In this document: positions 1-7,081 of the stretch, piece by piece | Layout: each line of letters opens with the position of its first letter | How positions within the stretch are numbered: position 1 is the stretch's first letter | Origin: Leptospira sp. B5-022 | GTDB taxonomy: Bacteria; Spirochaetota; Leptospiria; Leptospirales; Leptospiraceae | Direction: 5' to 3' | Length of the DNA: 64,000 nucleotides | NCBI RefSeq assembly: GCF_000347035.1 | Contig: NZ_ANIJ01000006.1 | Coordinates: forward strand, 62,001 to 126,000 | The notes under the pieces: generated by a model | What the model saw: only the letters and a program-made list of their open reading frames with translations | What the model was told of the DNA's origin: nothing | Database searches by the model: none | Position numbers and translations under genes: made by a program

Positions 1-136
1 GTACTACGTTCTTAGGTTCTTGGGCGAATAAAACGGTCCCGGTAAAAAAAAGGATTCTTACGCAAAATCGGGAAAGAAAGGGGAGAAGGTTCCGAACTCT
101 GCTCTTTTTTGGGGACTTAGACCTTTGTCTACGCAT
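1..136 (-). CDS. N-terminus of exported protein (partial, runs off left edge)
   Basis: An open frame starts at an ATG and continues to the window edge, giving about 45 residues. It begins with a strongly basic stretch (MRRQRSKSPKKSR) followed by a hydrophobic segment ending FTGTVLFAQEPK, which looks like a signal peptide cut after the Ala of FAQ. The mature protein lies outside the window, so its function cannot be told. No clear ribosome binding site precedes the ATG, so the start could differ. The signal-like pattern is seen; secretion is inferred. Confidence 0.5.
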   Translation of the reverse strand, partial: MRRQRSKSPKKSRVRNLLPFLSRFCVRILFFTGTVLFAQEPKNVV

Positions 137-309
137 GAAAGCCAATAAAAGGAAGAGTGTAGAACTGGTAAAGGACTAAATTGATTCTAGGACTCAAAAT
201 CATATATAGGTCGCTCTGAAAAATGTCAAATTAAGTAGAAAAAGAGAATAAATGGGGGAAAATAAGCGAATTATAATAAATTTACTTAGAAAGATGGAGA
301 GAAATGGGA

Positions 310-344
310 GCCGATTTTTTGTAGGCACTTCTACAAAAATCGGC
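310..344. terminator. Strong inverted repeat, probable bidirectional terminator
   Basis: The arms GCCGATTTTTTGTAG and CTACAAAAATCGGC pair almost perfectly (one bulged T) around a 6-nt loop. The T-rich arm lies inside the stem, so there is no classical T tail after it. It lies downstream of the MerR regulator and upstream of the exported protein on the minus strand, as expected for a transcription boundary. Confidence 0.5.
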
Positions 345-486
345 CTTGAAAGAACTGGGTTGGGAAAGTAAAAGTCTTCTTCCTATTATTGGATACAGAA
401 GAACTTCCATTTCCAGAACTGATAGAGTTGAGGGCTAATTTTTTACGGTGACGAAAGGCATCTATTGGTTTATCACGTTTTTTCAT
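331..486 (-). CDS. Candidate small basic protein, 51 aa
   Basis: This ATG-initiated frame of 51 codons encodes a Lys/Arg/Ser-rich peptide starting MKKRDKPIDAFRHRKK. A GAGG lies 10 nt upstream, rather far for a Shine-Dalgarno. The stop codon falls inside the hairpin that follows. A 7-bp inverted repeat (485-504) overlaps its start. No family is recognised. It could equally be chance reading in the 3' untranslated region of the MerR-family gene, so it is listed only as a candidate. Confidence 0.2.
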   Translation of the reverse strand: MKKRDKPIDAFRHRKKLALNSISSGNGSSSVSNNRKKTFTFPTQFFQGRFL

Positions 487-513
487 CCGAGTATTGCCTC
501 GGATCCATGAAGA

Positions 514-972
514 TTAATTTTGTTTTTTCGATTTTCCCATCCAGCGTAAGGGGCCGCTACCGTATCGTCCCAATTTGTCTTGTGGGTTGGCTAATTTACA
601 AGTAAAAAGGGAAAGGCAACCGCATCCTATACAAACAGAAAGACCGTTCTTTAATCTATGCAATTCCGCGATCTTTTCTTCGATACGTAAACTCCAGGTT
701 CGGGAAAGTTTGGACCAGTCCTGTCCGTTTGGAGTATGATCTTCGGGAAGTTTTGCGATTTCTGCGGCGATCTCCTCTAAGGAAAGTCCTACTCTTTGGG
801 CAAATACGATGAATGCGATCCTTCTCAAAACATGTCTAGGATATTGTCTGTGACCGGAACCTGCTCTCACGGAACGGATCAGTCCTCTTTCTTCGTAAAA
901 ACGTAAAGCGGAGGAGGCGACCCCGCTTCTTTTGGATACCTGTCCGATACTTAAATACTCGTCCTTATCCAC
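514..972 (-). CDS. soxR: SoxR-like [2Fe-2S] MerR-family redox regulator
   Basis: MerR-family activator. The winged helix-turn-helix occupies about residues 7-75 (IGQVSKRSGVASSALRFYEERGLI). A dimerisation helix is followed by a SoxR-type cluster motif C114-x2-C117-x-C119-x5-C125 and the conserved downstream stretch NPQDKLG. In SoxR these four Cys hold a [2Fe-2S] cluster that senses redox-cycling compounds or superoxide. The start is GTG with AAGGAG six bases upstream; an ATG three bases earlier is out of frame and stops at once. It is divergent from an FMN reductase and an MFS efflux gene, and the shared intergenic region has two palindromes resembling the SoxR box. This fits autoregulation plus activation of the pair. 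Length (152 aa) matches SoxR. Confidence 0.88.
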   Translation of the reverse strand: MDKDEYLSIGQVSKRSGVASSALRFYEERGLIRSVRAGSGHRQYPRHVLRRIAFIVFAQRVGLSLEEIAAEIAKLPEDHTPNGQDWSKLSRTWSLRIEEKIAELHRLKNGLSVCIGCGCLSLFTCKLANPQDKLGRYGSGPLRWMGKSKKQN

Positions 973-992
973 TACATTCTCCTTAATTTAAA

Positions 993-1009
993 CTTAAAGT
1001 GAACTTTAG
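993..1009. promoter_or_regulatory. Soxbox-like palindrome on the regulator side
   Basis: CTTAAAGTGAACTTTAG has AAAGT/ACTTT arms around a 2-bp centre, close to the known SoxR box architecture (CAAGT/ACTTG). It lies about 20 bases upstream of the regulator's GTG start, so bound regulator could repress or tune its own promoter. It shares its arms with the second palindrome near 1107. Confidence 0.6.
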
Positions 1010-1094
1010 TATTAGATTTTATTCAAACGAGGTCTAAACACAAACATTTTCAGTTTTTTTTTCGAAAAAATGAGAAAAAAACAGATCTTGGGTA

Positions 1095-1125
1095 TTTACT
1101 TAAAGTTCACTTTAACTTGTAGAAT
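1095..1125 (+). promoter_or_regulatory. MerR-type promoter with 19-bp spacer and operator
   Basis: A TTTACT -35 element (1095-1100) and TAGAAT -10 element (1120-1125) are separated by 19 bp. The perfect palindrome TTAAAGTTCACTTTAA (1100-1115) fills the spacer. Over-long 19-20 bp spacers with the operator inside are the hallmark of MerR/SoxR-activated promoters, where the activator untwists DNA to align the two elements. The downstream gene is the FMN reductase at 1158. An alternative TATAAT (1125-1130) would give a 24-bp spacer and is less likely. Confidence 0.65.
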
Positions 1126-1157
1126 ATAATTACCAAAAAGAAGAAGGGTATCCTATA

Positions 1158-1754
1158 ATGTTATTAGAAAAGATCAATACCGGTACGAACTTACGATTAG
1201 GAATTATATTAGGCAGTACTAGAAAGGGGAGATTTGGAGAGACCGTCGCAAAATGGTTTGAAGAGATTGCAAGACAAGATAACCGATTTGAGACGGATCT
1301 AATCGATCTTTCCGAATTTTCTCTTCCTTGGGACATGTCAAAGGATATGGATTCGGATCTTTCCTTATTTTCGGATAAAATAGCGGAAACCGATACTTTT
1401 GTAGTAATTACACCGGAGTATAATCACGGATATCCTGCTTATTTAAAGTTGGCAATTGATTCGCTTCATGAGGAATGGAGTGCAAAACCTCTTGGATTCG
1501 TTTCCTACGGGGGAAGTTCGGGCGGTTTGAGAGCGGTGGAGCAGCTTCGCAATGTATTTGCCGAGTTGAGAATGACCACCATTCGGGATTGCGTCAGTTT
1601 TCATTGGGCTCATGCCAGGTTCCATAACGGAAGACCTACTGAGGAATTTCGTTACGCTTCTTCGGCGGAGAAATTATTGAATGAATTGTACTGGTGGGGA
1701 AACGTTTTAAAACAAGCTAGAATGAATTTCCCCGGGTCCGTTCTGAGATCATGA
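1158..1754 (+). CDS. NADPH-dependent FMN reductase family protein
   Basis: Flavodoxin-like quinone/azo/FMN reductase (FMN_red family). Visible motifs are the FMN phosphate loop GSTRKGRFG (about residues 19-27), the TPEYNHGYP loop (85-93) that stacks on the isoalloxazine, and YGGSSGG (117-123). Family members use NAD(P)H to reduce flavins, quinones, azo dyes or metals in the cytosol. The gene begins 33 bp after a SoxR-type -10 box and is followed 16 bp later by an efflux pump, suggesting one operon that reduces and exports redox-cycling toxins. Length (198 aa) is normal. The true substrate cannot be told from sequence. Confidence 0.85.
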   Translation: MLLEKINTGTNLRLGIILGSTRKGRFGETVAKWFEEIARQDNRFETDLIDLSEFSLPWDMSKDMDSDLSLFSDKIAETDTFVVITPEYNHGYPAYLKLAIDSLHEEWSAKPLGFVSYGGSSGGLRAVEQLRNVFAELRMTTIRDCVSFHWAHARFHNGRPTEEFRYASSAEKLLNELYWWGNVLKQARMNFPGSVLRS

Positions 1755-1769
1755 TCTTAAGGAATAAAT

Positions 1770-3029
1770 ATGAAATTTACGTTTAGTAAATACCAAATCT
1801 TCGTAGTCGCATTATTGGCATTTATCCAATTTACCGTAGTTCTTGATTTTATGATCTTATCTCCATTAGGAGTTCAGGTCATGGAACAACTGAAAATTTC
1901 CACGTCCAAGTTCGGCCTAGTGGTTTCCGCTTATGCATTTAGCGCGGGGATTTCCGGGATATTGGCGGCGGGTTTTGCGGACAGATTCGATCGTAAGAAG
2001 ATGCTTCTATTTTTTTACGGAGGTTTTGTTTTAGGGACCGTTCTTTGCGGAATTGCGCCGAATTATGAATTTTTACTTTTTGCAAGAATAGTAACGGGAC
2101 TTTTCGGCGGCGTCATAGCTTCTATCAGCTTTGCGATCATTGCGGATCTATTTCCTCTGGAAGTGAGAGGAAGAGTGATGGGGCTTGTGATGACGGCGTT
2201 TGCAGCCAGCCAAGTTTTCGGTCTTCCGATCGGTGTATTTTTCTCTAATATTTGGGGATGGCAATCTCCTTTTTGGATGATCGCACTTATCAGCGGCCTT
2301 GTAGGAATTGCGGCAATTTTTAATCTGCAACCTATCGTTTCTCATTTGAGCGAAAAAACGGAAAATAAGGCGATCAAACATTTGGTCGTAACCGCCGGGA
2401 ATCCAAATTATCTTCCGGGATTTTTGGCGATAATGCTTTTGGCAACTGGCGGATATATGCTTATGCCTTTCGGTTCCGCATTCAGTGTTCATAATTTAGG
2501 GATTTCTTTAGAAGATCTTCCTTTAGTATATTTTGTAACGGGAATCGTAAGTATGGCGGCCGGACCTTTGATCGGTAGGGCGGCGGATAAATTCGGAAAG
2601 TATTCTGTATTTTTATACTCTTCGTTAATCACCTGCATGATCCTATTCTATTATACGTCAATGGGGATCTCTCCTCTCTGGTTTGTGATACTGATCAATT
2701 CCGCATTATTCATCGTGATAACGGGAAGGGTAATTTCTGCTAATGCGTTGAATTCCGCCATGCCTGAGCTGAGAGATAGGGGAGCCTATATGGCGATCAG
2801 TTCTTCTTTACAACAATTATCCGGAGGAATTGCTTCTTACGCGGCTGGACTGATCGTCATCCAGACACCGAGCGGATATATCCAAGGTTATCCGAACCTG
2901 GGTTACGTAGTGATTACTGCCATTTTGGTAACTGCAGCCATCATGTATAAGGTGAATGAATACGTTCAATCCAAACAATCTGCTCCTGTAAAAAACGAAC
3001 CGGAAGCGGCTCTCGTTTCGGAAATCTGA
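1770..3029 (+). CDS. MFS efflux transporter
   Basis: Major facilitator superfamily protein of 419 residues with about 12 hydrophobic segments. The signature loop between TM2 and TM3 is present as GFADRFDRKK, and TM5-like residues resemble drug/proton antiporters of the DHA1 type. The short C-terminal tail is charged and cytoplasmic. AAGGA precedes the ATG. It follows the FMN reductase by 16 bp and shares its SoxR-type promoter, so export of redox-active drugs or dyes is a reasonable inference. No substrate can be assigned. A large hairpin follows the stop. Confidence 0.85.
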   Translation: MKFTFSKYQIFVVALLAFIQFTVVLDFMILSPLGVQVMEQLKISTSKFGLVVSAYAFSAGISGILAAGFADRFDRKKMLLFFYGGFVLGTVLCGIAPNYEFLLFARIVTGLFGGVIASISFAIIADLFPLEVRGRVMGLVMTAFAASQVFGLPIGVFFSNIWGWQSPFWMIALISGLVGIAAIFNLQPIVSHLSEKTENKAIKHLVVTAGNPNYLPGFLAIMLLATGGYMLMPFGSAFSVHNLGISLEDLPLVYFVTGIVSMAAGPLIGRAADKFGKYSVFLYSSLITCMILFYYTSMGISPLWFVILINSALFIVITGRVISANALNSAMPELRDRGAYMAISSSLQQLSGGIASYAAGLIVIQTPSGYIQGYPNLGYVVITAILVTAAIMYKVNEYVQSKQSAPVKNEPEAALVSEI

Positions 3030-3037
3030 GTGAAATT

Positions 3038-3074
3038 TTTCTCAGAGAAGAAGGGTGAATTCTTCTCTGAGAAA
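3038..3074 (+). terminator. 15-bp perfect hairpin after the MFS gene
   Basis: TTTCTCAGAGAAGAA and its exact complement TTCTTCTCTGAGAAA flank a 7-nt loop, starting 9 bases after the stop codon. There is no T run after the stem, only TTCC, so termination efficiency is uncertain. It probably ends the FMN reductase/MFS transcript. Confidence 0.6.
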
Positions 3075-3147
3075 TTCCAGAACCACTAGCGGTGATCTTC
3101 TATATTCGGATTGCTTTTAAAAGCGGATCTCCTATCCTTCTTACCTT

Positions 3148-3540
3148 ATGAGCGATATAGAAGTTACGGTTCTTAGTACCCCAGAAAATTACAAAACAAT
3201 CCTTCGAAGTAAAAACCACGAAGTACTCGCGGATGAATCCAAGGAAGATGGTGGAGGGGATCTCGGACCTTCTCCTCATGAATACCTTCTTCTTTCCTTG
3301 GGAGCTTGTACTGATATTACTATTCGAATGTATGCACAAAGAAAAAAAATGGCTCTGAAAGAAGTGATTGTGGAACTGAATCTCACAAAATGGACAGATC
3401 ATACAGAGATCCAAAGGATCGTAAAACTGGAAGGAAATTTGAGCGAACAGGAAAGAGAAAGGCTTTTGCAGGTTGCAAACGCTTGTCCTGTTCACAAAAC
3501 GCTGACTCATCCGATCCAGATCGAGACCAAACTGGGCTAA
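3148..3540 (+). CDS. OsmC-family peroxide/thiol protein
   Basis: OsmC/Ohr superfamily member of 130 residues. The family signatures are GPSPHEYLLLSLGACTDIT (about residues 40-58) containing C54, and NACPVHKTL (111-119) containing C113. These two cysteines correspond to the peroxidatic and resolving pair that reduces organic hydroperoxides in Ohr/OsmC. The short form with NACPVHKTL is typical of YhfA/OsmC-like proteins rather than true Ohr. No good Shine-Dalgarno is seen before the ATG. It lies near the SoxR-like locus, which fits an oxidative-stress neighbourhood, but the MFS hairpin separates the two. Confidence 0.8.
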   Translation: MSDIEVTVLSTPENYKTILRSKNHEVLADESKEDGGGDLGPSPHEYLLLSLGACTDITIRMYAQRKKMALKEVIVELNLTKWTDHTEIQRIVKLEGNLSEQERERLLQVANACPVHKTLTHPIQIETKLG

Positions 3541-3628
3541 ATACTAATTTTCCAAGCCTTCCTATAATTCTTTAGGAAACGAAGATGCTGGAAACGGGTC
3601 CAATTTTTCGAAATATCTCTTTGATCGT

Positions 3629-4777
3629 ATGAAATTCCATATCTTTAACCCTGTTTCCTTCTTCTTTCTAGTATCCTGCACTTTTTCGATTTCCTGCCTC
3701 TCCTCCGTAAAAGATCCAAAAGAAGAGTTCGTATATGTGCAGAACGTCCAAGGACGAAATGAGGAAGAGGCGGAATTGAACGCGAAACGGAAAATTTTGG
3801 AAAACGGTCTCGGGGAATTAATACAAGGATCCGCTCAAGTTGTCGGTGGAAAATTAAAGGAAAGTATCGTTAATTCTTCCGTGGAAGGTTTTGTATTAGA
3901 ATATTCTAAAATAGGTGCGACTCGAAGGTCGGCGAGCGGACTTTTGGAAATCGATGCCAAAGGAAAAGTGAACCAAAAAGCGGTCCAAGACGCTTTGAAA
4001 GAAAGATACAAAGAGCTTGGGAAACCCAAGTTTTTAGTGTTCATAGAAGAAAGAATATTAGGAAAACCGAACATAAAAGGGAAAGTTGGGGTCACGGAAA
4101 ACGAGCTTATTCGGATCTTTACGGATTTCGACTTTTTGGATAAAAAACAATTCTATCGTGTTCTTTTTAAAGAGGGGAAGATGGACTCTGCGGCTTTTTC
4201 GGAACATTCTTTTGAGGAAAAAATATTATCCTTAGCTAATGAGTCCGAGGCTCAGATATTACTCGTGGGTCAAACCGATGTCACCGACCTGGGTAGGATA
4301 GAAGACACTAGGCTTCATTCTTATCAATCCGTACTTAGATTCAAAATTTTTGATGTAAATACCGCCCGGATCATAGCAGCGGATAATTCTTCCGGAGTTT
4401 CTCCTCATATTAATCCGGACACCGGTGTTCAGGAATCCATCAAAAGATCAGTCGAAAAAGCCTATCCTAAGATCAAGGAACAGATCTCCAATAAATGGAA
4501 ACCTGGAAATCTGATCCGGATCAAAATAGAAGGACTGAGCTACGACGAATACTTGGATAAGGATGTGCAAGGGATCATTCGGACCATTCAAGGAGTCAAT
4601 CGGGTGAGCGAAATACTAGGCTCCGATCCGAATAAAGGGATTGTTTTGGAAATAGAAGCGTTGTATAACGGCGGAATTTTATATCAAAAACTTAGGGAAA
4701 GAAAAGAGGATCTTGGTTTGAAGTTCTCTCAACAAGAGGTAAAGCCCTCTTATATCCATTTAATCTTTAAAAAATAA
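3629..4777 (+). CDS. Putative lipoprotein, unknown function
   Basis: A 382-residue protein with an N-terminal hydrophobic segment and two candidate lipoboxes (FLVSC17 and FSISC23); spirochaetal lipoboxes are loose, and C23 gives the better signal length. After the signal, a stretch VYVQNVQGRNEEEAELNAKRKILENG (split by me at about residues 33-58) resembles the N-terminal fold of LPP20/FlgT-like proteins, in which repeated Ala-containing helices precede a beta sheet. The rest is mixed alpha/beta without recognised domains. It is probably anchored in the inner or outer membrane. It stands alone between OsmC and a sensor kinase. Function is unknown. Confidence 0.65.
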   Translation: MKFHIFNPVSFFFLVSCTFSISCLSSVKDPKEEFVYVQNVQGRNEEEAELNAKRKILENGLGELIQGSAQVVGGKLKESIVNSSVEGFVLEYSKIGATRRSASGLLEIDAKGKVNQKAVQDALKERYKELGKPKFLVFIEERILGKPNIKGKVGVTENELIRIFTDFDFLDKKQFYRVLFKEGKMDSAAFSEHSFEEKILSLANESEAQILLVGQTDVTDLGRIEDTRLHSYQSVLRFKIFDVNTARIIAADNSSGVSPHINPDTGVQESIKRSVEKAYPKIKEQISNKWKPGNLIRIKIEGLSYDEYLDKDVQGIIRTIQGVNRVSEILGSDPNKGIVLEIEALYNGGILYQKLRERKEDLGLKFSQQEVKPSYIHLIFKK

Positions 4778-4898
4778 GAATATTATACCTATCTATCTCG
4801 TTACAATATTCGATTTAATACATTACTATTTTCTTTTTCTTCGTTGTTAGGCGAAAAAACGGATTGAAAGATAAAAATTTTAATCGGATAATCGCGGG

Positions 4899-6257
4899 GT
4901 GCAAGGCTTTTCGAATATCGACCAAGAGCCGAGTTATGGCTCCTTCTCCGAACCTCTCTCCTACGAATCCGAAGGATTTTCCAAGGAAGCTCCTCATGAT
5001 AGGTCCGATTCGGAAGATCAAAATACAAAAGAGGAACTCTTAAAAAAGATCTCCGTACTGAATCTTTTACAACAAGTGGCCACTGCAGCGAACGAAGCAA
5101 ATGATGTGGAATCGGTACTTCAGTTTTCCGTGGACAGGATCTGCCTTATCGCAAAATGGAAATTAGGTCTCGTATTTTTAACGTCGGAAGATTCGGAAAG
5201 ACCGGAATATTCTTCCATCTCCTTCTCTCGAGAAGAGACTTTCTTAAAAGAGTTTAGAAATTTAATAAAGACCAGATCCAGAAAAGAAGGATCCATTCTT
5301 TCCGAAAGAGTCAGAAGATCTAGAAAACCGATCCTGCTCGAAAATTTTCCTTCTTATCTAAAAGGAGAATTAAAAGAGCTATCAATTAGGGCGGGAATTG
5401 AAGCGGCGATCGGGATTCCTATTTTAGTTAAAGAGAACTTGGTCGGAGTTTTGGAATTTTATTCAGGCAATAAATCCGCCGATCCTTCTTTTTTTGAAGC
5501 TGTTTCCCATATCAGTTCTCAGATTGGGAGGGTATTCGAGAGAAGGGACTCGGAAAATTATCTAAAAACCTCGGGAGAACAATTAAGAGCTTTGTCAGCT
5601 AGGCTGCAAGAAGTAAGGGAAGAAGAAAGACTCCTGGTCGCAAGAGAGATACATGACGAGTTAGGCCAATTATTGACCGTTCTTAAAATAGATCTTACAT
5701 TATTAAAAAATAATTTTCAAAAATCGAACGGTTCCGATTCCAAATTAGTATCCGAACTTCTATCCATGATCAAGGTGGCGGACTCGGGTATAGAGTCCGT
5801 ACAAAGGATCGCCACGGAACTCAGACCTTTAATTTTAGAGGATTTAGGATTATTGGAAGGGATAGAATGGTATGCAAAGGACTTTGAAAAAAGGACGGGG
5901 ATTCGCTGCGAAATTATGATCCCTGCGGGAATTCTATCCTTAGGAAAGGAAGCATCCATTGCGTTATTCCGTATTTTCCAGGAAGCATTGACTAACACAG
6001 CCAGGCATTCCGAGGCGAGTTTCATTCAAGTTTCCTGCTTGGAAGAAGGCGCTTTTCTCATTCTAAAGATCCGAGATAACGGGATCGGCATCGATCCTAA
6101 AAAGATGAACCAGTCCAAATCATTAGGATTGATCGGCATGAGAGAAAGAGCGGTTGTTTTAGGTGGGGAAGTTTCCGTTTCGGGAGAAGCGGAGAAAGGC
6201 ACAAGTGTGATCGTAAAAATTCCAATCTCAAATCGAAATACGGAGGAGTTCCGATGA
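4899..6257 (+). CDS. GAF-domain NarX-type sensor histidine kinase
   Basis: Cytosolic sensor kinase with no transmembrane segment. Residues 1-45 are acidic and low-complexity. A GAF domain spans about 55-215. A HisKA_3 dimerisation domain follows with phospho-acceptor H252 in REIHDELGQL, then a HATPase_c domain with the N box EALTNTARHSEA and G boxes DNGIGI and GLIGMRERA. This is the NarX/DegS/LiaS class, which pairs with LuxR-type regulators; its partner overlaps its stop codon by 4 bp. The GTG start has only a weak purine stretch upstream, so the N-terminus is less certain. The signal sensed by the GAF domain is unknown. Confidence 0.88.
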   Translation: MQGFSNIDQEPSYGSFSEPLSYESEGFSKEAPHDRSDSEDQNTKEELLKKISVLNLLQQVATAANEANDVESVLQFSVDRICLIAKWKLGLVFLTSEDSERPEYSSISFSREETFLKEFRNLIKTRSRKEGSILSERVRRSRKPILLENFPSYLKGELKELSIRAGIEAAIGIPILVKENLVGVLEFYSGNKSADPSFFEAVSHISSQIGRVFERRDSENYLKTSGEQLRALSARLQEVREEERLLVAREIHDELGQLLTVLKIDLTLLKNNFQKSNGSDSKLVSELLSMIKVADSGIESVQRIATELRPLILEDLGLLEGIEWYAKDFEKRTGIRCEIMIPAGILSLGKEASIALFRIFQEALTNTARHSEASFIQVSCLEEGAFLILKIRDNGIGIDPKKMNQSKSLGLIGMRERAVVLGGEVSVSGEAEKGTSVIVKIPISNRNTEEFR

Positions 6258-6886
6258 TTTCCACATTGATCGCTGATGATCATTTATTGATCCGAGAAGG
6301 TTTAAGAAAGATCCTTTCCGAAGAGGAAGATATAGAGATCGTATACGAGGCGGAAAATGGACAGCAGGTTTTGGATTACCTTGCAGGCAGGTCTGTGCAA
6401 GTGTTGATCTTGGATATAAATATGCCTATGATGAGCGGTCTGGATATATTAAAATATGTTCATAAACTTTCTCCTGATACTAGGGTATTGATCTTAAGCA
6501 TGTATCCGGAAGATAGGTTTGCGGTTCGGGCTTTAAAAGCGGGCGCATCCGGTTATATCACTAAAGCCAGTGCGGGAGATGAACTTATCTCAGCAGTGCG
6601 TAAGGTCATTGAAGGAGCCAGATATATCAGTCCTGAGGCGACTGAGATGCTGGTGAGAGAACTTTCTAAACCGACGGACCGACTTCCTCATGAAACTCTT
6701 TCCGAAAGAGAGTTTCAGATCCTTATGCTTTTGGTAAAAGGTAAGAACGTTCGATCTATTTCGGGAGATCTGGGTTTAAGTGTAAATACGGTAAACACAT
6801 ATAGAGCCAGGATTTTTGAAAAGATGAGTTTGAAATCCACACAAGAGTTGGTTCGTTACGCCTACGATCATAAACTTTTGGAATAA
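6254..6886 (+). CDS. NarL/FixJ-type response regulator
   Basis: A receiver domain (residues 1-120) with phospho-acceptor D54 in LILDINMP, acidic pocket DD at 8-9 and conserved Lys in TKAS. It is followed by a LuxR-type helix-turn-helix (about 150-205; LSEREFQILMLLVKG and LSVNTVNTYRARIFEKM). It overlaps the upstream NarX-type kinase by ATGA, so it is very likely its cognate partner and translationally coupled. It would bind DNA as a dimer when phosphorylated. Targets are unknown. A strong hairpin follows the gene. Confidence 0.92.
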   Translation: MISTLIADDHLLIREGLRKILSEEEDIEIVYEAENGQQVLDYLAGRSVQVLILDINMPMMSGLDILKYVHKLSPDTRVLILSMYPEDRFAVRALKAGASGYITKASAGDELISAVRKVIEGARYISPEATEMLVRELSKPTDRLPHETLSEREFQILMLLVKGKNVRSISGDLGLSVNTVNTYRARIFEKMSLKSTQELVRYAYDHKLLE

Positions 6887-6926
6887 ATTTCCAAGTCTGA
6901 GAATAACTCTTTTTTGTAATATTTGT

Positions 6927-6959
6927 AATCCCCTGTCACAAGAAATGTGACAGGGGATT
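6927..6959 (+). terminator. Rho-independent-like terminator hairpin
   Basis: AATCCCCTGTCAC and its exact complement GTGACAGGGGATT form a 13-bp stem with a 7-nt loop, 40 bases after the response-regulator stop. Only a weak ATTCGTTT tail follows. It separates the two-gene system from the large hybrid kinase operon. Confidence 0.65.
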
Positions 6960-7081
6960 ATTCGTTTAAGGTAAGCCTTACGATCTATTTTTTGAAATAA
7001 TTTTTGTTGTTATTCCCGGCTTTTTACGTCATCATTCTCCCTTGCGTGCATTAACCTTTTATTATAGGTTTAGGTCCTGCC

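Noticed and set aside
485..504. ATCCGAG/CTCGGAT hairpin as a terminator of the MerR-family gene
   Set aside because: The T run lies on the wrong side for the minus-strand transcript; the repeat at 310-344 is the better candidate.
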